From an uncultured Pelagibacteraceae bacterium (GTDB taxonomy: Bacteria > Pseudomonadota > Alphaproteobacteria > Pelagibacterales > Pelagibacteraceae): a stretch of DNA of 64,000 bases. This document shows positions 30,153-38,760 of this stretch, piece after piece (positions within the stretch are counted from its first letter, which is position 1; each line of letters starts with the position of its first letter). The stretch is from the NCBI GenBank assembly GCA_902630665.1, contig CACOVP010000004.1, positions 1-64,000 on the forward strand, written 5' to 3'. The notes beneath the pieces are model-generated. The model had not been told where the DNA came from and did no database searches. It saw only the letters and a list, made by a program, of their open reading frames with translations. The translations under genes were made by a program, and so were the position numbers.

Positions 30153-30680
30153 ATGGCAAATAAACTTATTATTGATTGGAAAGAGTATAATCTAATCGTA
30201 GAAAAGTTAGCAATACAAATTCATGATAGTGGCTTTAAACCTAACCTACTTATTGGTATTGCAAGAGGCGGTCTTCCAATCACTGATGTCTTAAGTCGTG
30301 TTTTTAAGTTAAAATGTGCTTATCTTGCTGTAGAGTCATACTCTGGAGAAGGCACAGAAGATCAGCAAGGGGATTTAGTTTTTTCAAGAGAAATGAGCTC
30401 CACCGTTCAAGAAATGAAAGGGAACATTCTTTTATGTGATGATTTATCTGATACAGGGGTTACGCTAAATAAAAGTATTGATTGGTTAAAAAAATACCCA
30501 CCTCTTAAAGGAAATATAAAAGAAATTAAAACTGCTGTACTTTGGAAAAAAAAAGACTCAACTTTTGAACCAGATTTTTGCGCACAAAGGTTAGAGAGTA
30601 ATCCATGGATAGTCCAACCATTCGAGCATTACGAGGAACTAAGAGTCGAAGATTTAATAAAGAAACATCAGAAGAATTAA
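30153..30680 (+). CDS. Purine phosphoribosyltransferase-like protein
   Basis: Type I phosphoribosyltransferase of 175 residues that would attach ribose phosphate to a purine base. The PRPP loop is LLCDDLSDTGVTL, and GIARGGLPITDVLSRV is the N-terminal pyrophosphate-binding segment. The region near EPDFCAQRLESNPWIVQPFE resembles xanthine-guanine enzymes. It lies opposite an AzgA-type purine permease, with a shared hairpin between their ends, which supports purine salvage. The exact base is not known. Confidence 0.83.
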   Translation: MANKLIIDWKEYNLIVEKLAIQIHDSGFKPNLLIGIARGGLPITDVLSRVFKLKCAYLAVESYSGEGTEDQQGDLVFSREMSSTVQEMKGNILLCDDLSDTGVTLNKSIDWLKKYPPLKGNIKEIKTAVLWKKKDSTFEPDFCAQRLESNPWIVQPFEHYEELRVEDLIKKHQKN

Positions 30681-30710
30681 GGGCCAGAATAAACTGGCCC
30701 TAAAATTTTT
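30681..30710. terminator. Terminator hairpin between convergent genes
   Basis: Perfect 7-base-pair stem GGGCCAG/CTGGCCC (30681-30687 and 30694-30700) with a six-base loop, followed on the forward strand by TAAAATTTTT. It lies exactly between the ends of the phosphoribosyltransferase and the permease, so it probably serves both. Confidence 0.75.
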
Positions 30711-32019
30711 AGGCTACGTAAAAACTAATTACGCTAAATACTGCGATTACCCATATAGCAGGAGAGGTTTTTCCAAATTTTCCTGTAAATATTTGAATTA
30801 ATGCATATGAAATAAATGCAAGAGCGATACCGTTACTGATACTATATGTTAACGGCATTGTTATCATTGCAACCACTGCTGGGCCTGACTCAGCGATATC
30901 ATCCCACTCAATATCAGTGATATTTCTAACGAATAATATTGCTACGTACAACAATGCTGCACCATCTATTTCTTTTGGCAAACTTGTAGCGAGCGGTGAA
31001 AAGAATAAACAAGCTAGGAATAAAACTCCTATTACAAGTGAAGTCATTCCAGTTCTGCCTCCAGCTTTTACTCCTGCGCCTGACTCAACATAACTAGTTA
31101 CAGTTGTTGTCCCCATCATTGCTCCAGCAACTGTGCCCACACTATCAGATAACATTGCTTTGTTGATGTCTTGCACCTTACCTTTTTTATCAACTTTGCC
31201 TGCTACATTAGCAACAGAAGTTAATGTTCCTGCTGTATCGAAAAAGTCTATGAACAATAAAGTAAAAACTATTGAAGCCATACCTGCAGTAAGCGCTGCT
31301 TTAAGATCAAAATCAAATAAGTATGTCATTGGCGGAATTGAACCAACAACACCATTAAATTTTGCTAAACCAGTAGCCCAAGCTATTATACTAAATAAAA
31401 GGATACCAATTATAATGTTCCCTCTTATCTTCATCTTTTCTAGAACAATCATAAAGACAAAAGTTAAACATCCAAGAAGCACTAAAGGATTTTTAATGTC
31501 ACCTAAAGTAACTAGTGTGACTGGATGGTCCCCTACCACTCCCATAATTTCTAAACCAATAATAGCTAAAAATAATCCTATCCCAGCACCAATTCCTAGT
31601 TTTAAACTTCTTGGAATCGAATTAATCAACCACGCTCTCAAAGGTGTAAGTGATATTGCTAAGAAAATAATTCCAGCTACTAACACAGCACCTAATGCTG
31701 CTTGCGGTGTGTATCCCATTCCTGCAACTACTCCGTATGCAACAAATGCATTTATACCCATACCTGGCGCCAAACCAATAGGCCAAGTTTTTCCGTAAAA
31801 TGCCATGATGAAACACGCAAGTGCTGTAGCTAATATTGTTGCAGTAAATACTGCTCCAAAATCAAAAAAACCCTTTTCTGTTCCGGCAAATTCTCCAGAT
31901 AAGATAAAGGGATTTAAAAACATGATGTATGCCATTGTAAGGAAAGTAGTCACACCAGCTATTACCTCAGTTTTAAAATTTGTTTTATGTTTTCTATATT
32001 CGAAATATTTTTCCATCAT
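30709..32019 (-). CDS. AzgA-family purine permease
   Basis: NCS2-superfamily transporter for adenine, guanine or hypoxanthine, 436 residues with about 13 membrane helices. Family landmarks are TEVIAGVTTFLTMAYI, PGMGINAFVAYG, DFFDTAGTLTSVA and GTTTVTSYVESGAGV. A good Shine-Dalgarno GGAGG lies 9 bases before the ATG. The upstream leader (32020-32110) has no recognisable purine riboswitch. It pairs functionally with the adjacent phosphoribosyltransferase. Confidence 0.93.
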   Translation of the reverse strand: MMEKYFEYRKHKTNFKTEVIAGVTTFLTMAYIMFLNPFILSGEFAGTEKGFFDFGAVFTATILATALACFIMAFYGKTWPIGLAPGMGINAFVAYGVVAGMGYTPQAALGAVLVAGIIFLAISLTPLRAWLINSIPRSLKLGIGAGIGLFLAIIGLEIMGVVGDHPVTLVTLGDIKNPLVLLGCLTFVFMIVLEKMKIRGNIIIGILLFSIIAWATGLAKFNGVVGSIPPMTYLFDFDLKAALTAGMASIVFTLLFIDFFDTAGTLTSVANVAGKVDKKGKVQDINKAMLSDSVGTVAGAMMGTTTVTSYVESGAGVKAGGRTGMTSLVIGVLFLACLFFSPLATSLPKEIDGAALLYVAILFVRNITDIEWDDIAESGPAVVAMITMPLTYSISNGIALAFISYALIQIFTGKFGKTSPAIWVIAVFSVISFYVA

Positions 32020-32153
32020 AAAATAAAACCTCCGTTGAAGTTTATTACTCTATATAAGTGTTAAAATCTTAACTAAATCTCTAATATCTCCATCGATTCA
32101 ACTAATAGTAAATGTATCTGTTTATAACTTTTCGTTATAAAATAAGGATTAGA

Positions 32154-32459
32154 ATGAAAAATTTTTTTTTTACAATTTTATACACACTATTTTTAATTTT
32201 TTTGACTGGGTGTCAAACCGTCTCAAAAAAAATTGAAGATACGACATCTAAAGAAGAGCAAGAATTAAGCAAATGGTTAAATAAACCAGAAGAAGATCTT
32301 AAAATTTTTTATGGCCAGCCTGATAAAATTGAATTTTTAAAAACAAGAAATAGAAATTACGTCTATATAACTGAAAAATATAAAATTAAGTGTGAGCGTA
32401 AGTTTGAGGTAAATCCAAGGAATATTGTGGTTGGTTTTAGCAGTAAAAACTGTTTTTAA
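32154..32459 (+). CDS. Small predicted lipoprotein of unknown function
   Basis: About 101 residues with a signal sequence and a lipobox (FLTGCQ, cysteine at residue 20). The mature part has YGQPDKIEFLKTRNRNYVYITEKY, resembling small outer-membrane lipoproteins that contain a GxPD-type motif, and two cysteines (KCERKF and the penultimate residue). The ATG at 32154 is preferred over one at 32112 because it starts directly before the signal peptide and has AGGATTAG before it. Function unknown. Confidence 0.7.
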   Translation: MKNFFFTILYTLFLIFLTGCQTVSKKIEDTTSKEEQELSKWLNKPEEDLKIFYGQPDKIEFLKTRNRNYVYITEKYKIKCERKFEVNPRNIVVGFSSKNCF

Positions 32460-32464
32460 TTACC

Positions 32465-32484
32465 TGCGGAGTAAATACTCCGCA
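32465..32484. terminator. Terminator-like hairpin between lipoprotein and hsp20
   Basis: Perfect 8-base-pair stem TGCGGAGT/ACTCCGCA with a 4-base loop, lying between two convergent genes. No strong T run follows on either strand, so it may need help or may only stabilise 3' ends. Confidence 0.6.
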
Positions 32485-32496
32485 AGTAAGGTAAAC

Positions 32497-32940
32497 TTAT
32501 TTTATTTCAATAAGTCTTTTTTTCTTTATTTCTGGGATGATTTTTTCACAAGAAATAGTTAGTAAACCATCTTTGAGCTCGGCACCATTCACTTTAACAT
32601 CATCTGCAATTGTGAACGATCTAGCAAAAGATCTTTGCGATATTCCTCTATGAATAACTTCATCACCTTCTTTTTCTTCAGTTCTTTTAACATCTTTTGT
32701 TTTTACGGTTAAAAGATTATCTTCATATTCAACTTCAACATCATTTTTGTTAAAGCCAGCAACTGCTAATTCAATAGCATACTTATCTTTGCCTGCTTTT
32801 CGGATGTTGTATGGCGGGTAATTACTTTGCACAGCAAGACTGCCATTCCCTAACATTGACTCGAATTGGTCAAACATGTCATCGAATCCAATGCTGAAAG
32901 GTCTAAGTGAATTAAAGATCGATAGATCCTTACTTGTCAT
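32497..32940 (-). CDS. Small heat-shock protein (Hsp20/IbpA family)
   Basis: ATP-independent holdase chaperone. Alpha-crystallin domain from about residue 35: PYNIRKAGKDKYAIELAVAGF, LTVKTK, HRGISQRSFARSF and the GLL-type motif ELKDGLLTI, ending with KKRLIEIK. The start is placed at the ATG 32940 (protein begins MTSKDLSIFN) because AAAGGAGG lies 5-12 bases upstream; a longer reading to 32985 has no such site. A sigma-32-like promoter and a thermometer-like leader lie upstream. Confidence 0.93.
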   Translation of the reverse strand: MTSKDLSIFNSLRPFSIGFDDMFDQFESMLGNGSLAVQSNYPPYNIRKAGKDKYAIELAVAGFNKNDVEVEYEDNLLTVKTKDVKRTEEKEGDEVIHRGISQRSFARSFTIADDVKVNGAELKDGLLTISCEKIIPEIKKKRLIEIK

Positions 32941-32990
32941 ATATCCTCCTTTGTTAGCAAGGTTTATGTCAGCCCCATTTGGCAACCGAC
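32941..32990 (-). promoter_or_regulatory. ROSE-like RNA thermometer in the hsp20 leader
   Basis: In the reverse-strand transcript TTGCT (32960-32956), a 5-base loop, and AGGAG of the Shine-Dalgarno (32950-32946) can pair as U-A, C-G, G.G, U-A and U-G. This is the arrangement of the ROSE thermometer hairpin, in which UYGCU masks the ribosome site. A second hairpin (32990-32968, stem GTCGG/CTGAC with one G.U pair) lies upstream. Pairing was worked out by hand. Confidence 0.6.
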
Positions 32991-32997
32991 AAAAAAG

Positions 32998-33025
32998 ATA
33001 TGGGTATTATTTTTATTTTTTCAAG
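32998..33025 (-). promoter_or_regulatory. Sigma-32-type heat-shock promoter of hsp20
   Basis: On the reverse strand CTTGAAA (33025-33019), a 14-base spacer and CCCATAT (33004-32998). This matches the heat-shock pattern CTTG, 17 bases, CYTAT-type known in alphaproteobacteria. The predicted transcription start is near 32990, exactly at the first leader hairpin. Confidence 0.65.
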
Positions 33026-33029
33026 ATTG

Positions 33030-35114
33030 TTACTTTAAAATTTTTGCAGATTTTAAAATAAAAGAATATTCTTCTGCTAATTCTGTGATTGCATTGTCGC
33101 GTCCTGACATTCCTCCATGACCTGCTGCTTCCATTTTGCATTTTAATAATTGAATATTATTATCAGTTTTTGTCTCTCTTAGTTTTGCAATATATTTAAC
33201 TGGCTCAGAGTAGAGAACTCTGTTGTCAAAAAGAGATGTTGTAATAAGCATAGGCGGGTAATCTTTTTTACTAAGATTGTTATAAGGTGCGTAAGATAAG
33301 ATGTACTCAAAGTACTCCTTACTTTTTATTGGATTTCCCCACATCTCCCATTCGCCTGGTGTTAACGGTAATTTTTCATTTAACATAGTTGTCATTGTAT
33401 CTACGAAAGGAACCAACAAAAGCATTCCAAAAAATAAATCTGGCGACATATTAGCTACAGCTCCACCTGTAAGACCTCCAGCAGATCCGCCATAAAAACA
33501 AATTCCACCTTTGTATGTGTATCTTTGTTCTATAAGATGATTTGCACAGGCTATATAATCTAAAAAAGTATTTTTTTTATATTTTTTTTTACCTTTTTCA
33601 TGATGTTTATCTCCTAAATCTCCCCCACCTCTTACATGCGCTATTGCAAAAGTAATTCCTCTATCAATTAAACAAAATCTTGAGGCACTAAAAGATGGAG
33701 ATATACTATGTTTGTATGCCCCGTAGGCATATAAAAGAATTTTTGATTTTCCATTTTGTTTTGCTGTTTTCAATCTAACCAAACTAATAGGTATCATTTG
33801 ACCGTCATGTGACTCTGCCTTTATTCTTTCAACTACATATTTGCTGGGGTCATGACCGGACGGAACTTCTGTTTGTTTTACTAATTTTTTTTGTTTTGAG
33901 ACGATGTCATACTCATATATTTGTCCTGGAGTTGCCATACTTTCCCAACCAACTCTTATCATTGTAGTATTTGTATCTCTTTGCATCAAAGAAACACCAG
34001 GAACGCCTATAGGCTCATCAGAAATTTTAATTTCCTCTTCTTTGTTAGTTTTAATGCTTCTTACAAAAAGTTTTGGGACAGCATCAGACTTTTCTGATCT
34101 AAGGATATAATCGTCTAAAAATTCAAATCCACCAATAACAGTTTCTTTTTTAGCAGGGATAAAAACTTCTAATTTATCTATCTGATTAGTCTTACATCTG
34201 AGTACTTTATAATCTCTAGCCTCCTCATTAGTGTGAATATAAAAATAACCTTGCCAAGAGTCTATTGAATAACGAATATCATTTTTTCTTTTTTGAAAAA
34301 GAGTGGGTTTAATTTCTTTGGCATCAGTAGGAAAAAAATATTCTTCGGTTGTAATGTGATCAGAAGTTCCAATAATGAAATATTTTTCATCAGAAGTTAT
34401 TCCAATACCACAAGTAAAAGTTTCATCTTTTTCCTCAAATATTAACTGATCTTGATCGGCAGATGTTCCAAGGACATGTTTGAAAATTTGTCTTGGTCTA
34501 TGATATTGGTCTAATTTAGAATAGAAAAAGCTTTTACTATCCAAAGTCCATGTGACGCTTCCACTTGTATTTTCAATTACATCTTTTTCGTTTTTTCCTG
34601 TTCTAAGATCTCTCAAATAAATTGTATAATATTCCGATCCTTTTAAATCTAATGAATAAGCAATAAAATTATCACAATAAGAAGTGCTTACAGTGCCAAC
34701 TCCGAAATACTCTGAACCAGTTTTCTTCTTTTCTAAATCACCATCAAAAAAAACTTCCTCTGATTTAGAACCATCTATGAGTTGCCTCATTCTCTTACCA
34801 TAGTTACCCTTGGCTTCTGTTTTTGACCAGTAATAATATCTTTTATCTTTATATTTTAATCCAGTGTCATCTAATTTAATTTTTCCTTTAATTTCATTAA
34901 ATAAATTCTCCTGTAATCCTTTAACGTCAGTGAAGTAGTCTTTTGTTATTTTGTTGTTAGCTTCTATGTAATCCTTAACGTCATTATTTAACTTCTTTGG
35001 ATCTTTTAGAACTTCAAGGATATTTGGCTGATCTACCCAAGAATAATCATCTTCTAGTGCAATCCCGTGATAATTTTTTGTAGTCTTTATTTTTTTTAGT
35101 TTTGGTATAATCAT
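33030..35114 (-). CDS. ptrB: Oligopeptidase B-like prolyl oligopeptidase
   Basis: Serine peptidase of family S9A, 694 residues, that cuts small peptides in the cytoplasm, usually after basic residues. The N-terminal beta-propeller begins HGIALEDDYSWVDQ, and the catalytic alpha/beta-hydrolase domain has serine in FYGGSAGGLTGG, aspartate in TSLFDNRVLY and histidine in AAGHGGMSGRDN. All triad members are present. It starts 13 bases from the divergent J-domain gene, so their promoters must overlap each other's coding starts. Confidence 0.92.
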   Translation of the reverse strand: MIIPKLKKIKTTKNYHGIALEDDYSWVDQPNILEVLKDPKKLNNDVKDYIEANNKITKDYFTDVKGLQENLFNEIKGKIKLDDTGLKYKDKRYYYWSKTEAKGNYGKRMRQLIDGSKSEEVFFDGDLEKKKTGSEYFGVGTVSTSYCDNFIAYSLDLKGSEYYTIYLRDLRTGKNEKDVIENTSGSVTWTLDSKSFFYSKLDQYHRPRQIFKHVLGTSADQDQLIFEEKDETFTCGIGITSDEKYFIIGTSDHITTEEYFFPTDAKEIKPTLFQKRKNDIRYSIDSWQGYFYIHTNEEARDYKVLRCKTNQIDKLEVFIPAKKETVIGGFEFLDDYILRSEKSDAVPKLFVRSIKTNKEEEIKISDEPIGVPGVSLMQRDTNTTMIRVGWESMATPGQIYEYDIVSKQKKLVKQTEVPSGHDPSKYVVERIKAESHDGQMIPISLVRLKTAKQNGKSKILLYAYGAYKHSISPSFSASRFCLIDRGITFAIAHVRGGGDLGDKHHEKGKKKYKKNTFLDYIACANHLIEQRYTYKGGICFYGGSAGGLTGGAVANMSPDLFFGMLLLVPFVDTMTTMLNEKLPLTPGEWEMWGNPIKSKEYFEYILSYAPYNNLSKKDYPPMLITTSLFDNRVLYSEPVKYIAKLRETKTDNNIQLLKCKMEAAGHGGMSGRDNAITELAEEYSFILKSAKILK

Positions 35115-35127
35115 AACAGGAAATTAT

Positions 35128-35640
35128 ATGAATTTGTTTTTACTGGGAATTATCATTTTCGTCGTAATCTACCTTTTTCTAAATTGGTTCGCTAGCGCTA
35201 GTTCAAAAAAGATAGCTACAACTATAAAAAAAATTGCAATTTATATATCATTGATTCTAGCCGTACTATTTACAATTGGCGGTAAATTCATCTTCAGTCT
35301 TCCAATGTGGCTGATTCTGCTTTCAGGGCTTAAGATTAAAGGATTTACTGCACTACAAATGTATCAATTATGGAGATTAATTCAATTCATGAAAAATAAT
35401 GCAGGAAGATTTTCTCAAGGTCAGTTTGGTCAAACTCCAGGATCATCAAACCTTACATCGGAAGAGGCTTATAAATTGCTAGGGTTAAAAAAGGGTGCAA
35501 GCAAAGAAGAAGTATTGAAAGCTGCTAACCAATTACAAAAAAAAATTCATCCTGACATGAACCGTAATGTAGATAGTTCTAGATTGAGTCAGTTAGTAAA
35601 TGAAGCTAAAGAAAAAATAATTAAAACTGATTTTAGTTAG
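35128..35640 (+). CDS. Membrane-anchored J-domain protein
   Basis: 170-residue co-chaperone candidate. Two or three hydrophobic segments in residues 3-75 are followed by a linker rich in Q, F and G, and a C-terminal J-domain-like region: AYKLLGLKKGASKEEV then the HPD motif in KKIHPDMNRN. A C-terminal J domain with an N-terminal membrane anchor resembles the Tim14/DjlA-like group, so it likely recruits DnaK to the inner membrane. It converges with the GT9 gene by 8 bases. Confidence 0.85.
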   Translation: MNLFLLGIIIFVVIYLFLNWFASASSKKIATTIKKIAIYISLILAVLFTIGGKFIFSLPMWLILLSGLKIKGFTALQMYQLWRLIQFMKNNAGRFSQGQFGQTPGSSNLTSEEAYKLLGLKKGASKEEVLKAANQLQKKIHPDMNRNVDSSRLSQLVNEAKEKIIKTDFS

Positions 35641-36595
35641 ACAAAAGCTCAATACATTTATTATAAACTTTATCAAAAGAAATTTTATCAGCACCTAGAG
35701 TATCATGGGTAGTTGTTTCTTCGGTCTCTCCTTCTGGAATAATTACATTAATATTTTTTGAGTACTTTCCATAGGCAAGAACTGGACTATCCATAAACAA
35801 CGCCACGGTGTTTAAATTTAGAGCAGCACTAATATGCATAAACCCAGTATCATTTCCACAATACAAATTACAATTAGCTACTATAGGTAACATCTTATTT
35901 ATCTTTAAATTATTTAAAGAAATACAATTTGATCCTACATTTGATTTTAATATTTCATCAATCAATTGTTGATCACTTCCTCCAGCAGCTAAATAAAATT
36001 TAGAGGGGTATTTTTCATTAACTTTTTGGATCAATTTTATAAAATTTTTTATTCCCCAGCGTTTTGTTGGTCCAGATGCGCTCACCCCTAATACAATATT
36101 TTTATGATTCTGCGATATATTTTTTCTAGCTTTTAGAATTTTTTCTTCGCTAATTAAAAGTTTTGGTTGCGTTGATACAATTTTATTAAGTTCATTTTCA
36201 GTAAAAATTTTCGCAGTATTAACTACATGTTGCCCTTTTTTTTTAAATAATGGATATTGAGCAATTTTTTTTATACCCGCAAATTTACAAATTAAAAAAT
36301 ATCTTATCGAACTGTTAAAGATAAATACTTTATCAAATTTTTTTTCTTTTATATCTTTTGCTAATTTAAAAAATCCATTTAGACCGTCATGGGAACCAGT
36401 ATTATCGTTTAAACGATCTAATGTTATAACTTCATTAATATGAGGATCATCTAGGAAAAGATCTTTCGCTCTTGTATTTTCTTTAGCTAATATTGAAACG
36501 GGTTTTCCATATTTTTTTGAGATTTCATGGATATAATTTATATGAATTATACAGTCCCCAAGGCCTACTTTATTTATGAGAATCAGAACTTTCAT
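35633..36595 (-). CDS. Glycosyltransferase family 9 protein (heptosyltransferase-like)
   Basis: GT-B-fold enzyme related to ADP-heptose:LPS heptosyltransferases. The opening MKVLILINKVGLGDCI is the family N-terminus, GVSASGPTKRW is the nucleotide-sugar site, and CGNDTGFMHISAALNLNTVALF is the C-terminal donor-binding segment. It has 320 residues. It would add a sugar to lipopolysaccharide or a related envelope glycan. No other LPS gene is nearby, so substrate is unknown. Confidence 0.85.
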   Translation of the reverse strand: MKVLILINKVGLGDCIIHINYIHEISKKYGKPVSILAKENTRAKDLFLDDPHINEVITLDRLNDNTGSHDGLNGFFKLAKDIKEKKFDKVFIFNSSIRYFLICKFAGIKKIAQYPLFKKKGQHVVNTAKIFTENELNKIVSTQPKLLISEEKILKARKNISQNHKNIVLGVSASGPTKRWGIKNFIKLIQKVNEKYPSKFYLAAGGSDQQLIDEILKSNVGSNCISLNNLKINKMLPIVANCNLYCGNDTGFMHISAALNLNTVALFMDSPVLAYGKYSKNINVIIPEGETEETTTHDTLGADKISFDKVYNKCIELLSN

Positions 36596-36642
36596 TTTTG
36601 AAACTTATATTATATTTTATTTCAATAAATTGGGACAATAAG

Positions 36643-37527
36643 ATGATAAAACGAGGGGTATACGCAGCTAGTTTAAGTGTTTTAAATAAAGACTTAACTT
36701 TAAACGTTGAGGCTACCATTTCTCATGGAGAAAATTTAATCAAAAAAGGTTGCACAGGTGTTTTTTACTTCGGATCTACGGGAGCAAGTCAGCTGCTTAC
36801 TTTGTCAGAAAAAAAAGAATTTATTTCAAAAATTGCTAGCCATAAATTGAGAAAGCAATTCTATTTAGGTACTGGATGTAATTCTCTTAATGATAATATT
36901 GATTTAATAAATTATGCAATGGAGTATGAATTTAGAGATTTTTTAATTATGCCTCCCGCATATTATAAAGGAAATACCGATGAGGGAGTTTTTGAATTTT
37001 ATAAGAAAATAATAAGTTCTGCACCTAAGGCAAAAATAATTTTATATAATTTTGAAAAATTAAGTGGCTATAAGTTTTCAGCTGAAGCAGCTACAAAGCT
37101 TTGTAAAGCATTTCCAGAAAACATAATTGGCTGCAAAGACTCTAGTTATAACTTATTTGAAACTTTAAAAATTCCAAACTTTTTGATGTTTCCAGGATCA
37201 GAAGCAAAGCTGCTTAAGGGATTAAAACTTGGATGTTCTGGATGTATTTCTGCAGTAACAAATGTGACTCACTCTATAGCTAGAAAGGTGTTTGATGATT
37301 TTGAAAATCAAAATCCACAGACTAAAAACGATCAATTAATTGCAGTAAGAGAGACATTCGATCAATATAATTTGATATCAGCTTTGCATAGTTTTCATTC
37401 AATAAAAGATGAAAATTATAAGAATATACTACCACCACTAACTTTATTAAGTGAGGAAAAACAGAAAGATCTTATTGAAAAATTAAATAAACTTAAATTT
37501 ACTAGTGAAAAAAATAGAGCGGCTTAA
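36643..37527 (+). CDS. DapA/NanA-family aldolase-like protein
   Basis: TIM-barrel protein of about 294 residues in the dihydrodipicolinate synthase/N-acetylneuraminate lyase family. The Schiff-base lysine (IIGCKDSS) and the tyrosine of ILYN are conserved. The usual GTTGE motif reads GSTGAS, so it is probably not a true lysine-pathway DapA; a different keto-acid aldolase is more likely. The ATG at 36643 gives the usual DapA-like opening (IKRGVYAASLSVLN); an upstream start at 36598 adds 15 atypical residues. The next gene is cfa, 2 bases later. Confidence 0.82.
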   Translation: MIKRGVYAASLSVLNKDLTLNVEATISHGENLIKKGCTGVFYFGSTGASQLLTLSEKKEFISKIASHKLRKQFYLGTGCNSLNDNIDLINYAMEYEFRDFLIMPPAYYKGNTDEGVFEFYKKIISSAPKAKIILYNFEKLSGYKFSAEAATKLCKAFPENIIGCKDSSYNLFETLKIPNFLMFPGSEAKLLKGLKLGCSGCISAVTNVTHSIARKVFDDFENQNPQTKNDQLIAVRETFDQYNLISALHSFHSIKDENYKNILPPLTLLSEEKQKDLIEKLNKLKFTSEKNRAA

Positions 37528-37529
37528 TT

Positions 37530-38735
37530 ATGATGTTAGCTAGAGTCCTGGATAAAATATATAAAGAAGATGGAATTATACTTGTTGATCCAAGGGGTCA
37601 AAAATATATTGTAGGTAATCCAAGATCAGAAAAACCAATCACCTTAAAACTTTTAAAGGAGAGTCTTGGGACTAAATTAATACTTTTTCCTGAGATAGCT
37701 TTTCCAGAAGCTTACATGAACGCAGAACTTTTAATTGAGAATGCTTCTCTTCGGGAATTTATTTTAGGTTTTATTAAAAATCTTGGAAGAACTGAAGTTA
37801 CCTTACCAAGTTTAATTTCAAAAAAAATATATGGTGTTTGGAGAACTTTAACAAACTTTAATCTTCCAGGAAGATCAAAAAAAAATGTTGAGCATCACTA
37901 CGATGTAGGCGGTCCTAAAGGGGAAAAGCTCTATGATTTATTTTTAGATAAAAATTTACGTCAATATTCTATGGGTATGTGGTTTGACGATACCAAAACA
38001 TTAGAAGAGGCCCAACAAAATAAAGTGAATCATATAATAAAAAAATTAGATATTAAACCTGGTATGAGAGTTTTAGATGTTGGATGTGGCTGGGGTGGCC
38101 TTGCTTTTGAAATGGCTAAACAAAAGGGATGTGAAGTCCTAGGAATTACTTTAAGTGAAAATCAATTAGTTTACTGCAAAAAAAAAGCAAAGGAGTTAAA
38201 TTTAGATAATCAAGTTAAGTTCGAGATAATGGATTATAGAAATGTTAGAGGTACATTTGATAGGTGCGTTTCAGTTGGTGCTTTTGAACATTTTGGACGT
38301 AAATTCTATAATATTTTTTTTAAAAAAATGAATGAAGTTTTAAAAGATGATGGAATATTCTTACTTCATACCATTGGTGTAGTAGACAAACCTTCACCGG
38401 CCAATCTTTTCATTCAAAAATATATTTTTCCAGGAGGGGTTTGTCCTTCATTGAGTCAAATTATCAATCCAATAGAAAAAACTGGACTAATTGTGAACGA
38501 TATAGAGACTTTAATTAGGCACTACGATAAAACACTTGAAAGTTGGTTAAAACGTTTCTTGGCTAACAAAAGTAAAGTAAAAGATTTATTCGATGAAAAA
38601 TTTGTAAAATGTTATGAATATTATATGGCATCCTGTGAAGCGGCTTTTAAATATAGAGACCTAGTAGTTTTTCAATTACAAATTGTGAAAAACTTTAATA
38701 ACGCCAAAAGAACAAGAAACTACCTTTATTCCTGA
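37530..38735 (+). CDS. cfa: Cyclopropane-fatty-acyl-phospholipid synthase family protein
   Basis: SAM-dependent methyltransferase of 401 residues that adds a methylene bridge to unsaturated membrane lipids, changing membrane stability. Family marks are HHYDVGG near residue 125, the SAM loop LDVGCGWGGLA, GITLSENQ, and SVGAFEHFG. The N-terminal lipid-binding domain (1-110) is present. The first two codons are both ATG. It follows the DapA-like gene at once and precedes the lysine-rich coiled-coil gene by 25 bases. Confidence 0.88.
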   Translation: MMLARVLDKIYKEDGIILVDPRGQKYIVGNPRSEKPITLKLLKESLGTKLILFPEIAFPEAYMNAELLIENASLREFILGFIKNLGRTEVTLPSLISKKIYGVWRTLTNFNLPGRSKKNVEHHYDVGGPKGEKLYDLFLDKNLRQYSMGMWFDDTKTLEEAQQNKVNHIIKKLDIKPGMRVLDVGCGWGGLAFEMAKQKGCEVLGITLSENQLVYCKKKAKELNLDNQVKFEIMDYRNVRGTFDRCVSVGAFEHFGRKFYNIFFKKMNEVLKDDGIFLLHTIGVVDKPSPANLFIQKYIFPGGVCPSLSQIINPIEKTGLIVNDIETLIRHYDKTLESWLKRFLANKSKVKDLFDEKFVKCYEYYMASCEAAFKYRDLVVFQLQIVKNFNNAKRTRNYLYS

Positions 38736-38760
38736 AAACTGTTATTAAATAAGTAACAGT

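Noticed and set aside
31133-31798. 221-codon open frame on the forward strand
   Set aside because: Exact antisense of the AzgA permease; proline/lysine-rich composition typical of a shadow frame and no ribosome site.
32020-32153. Possible purine riboswitch before the AzgA permease
   Set aside because: The conserved core of the purine aptamer could not be found by eye in this stretch.
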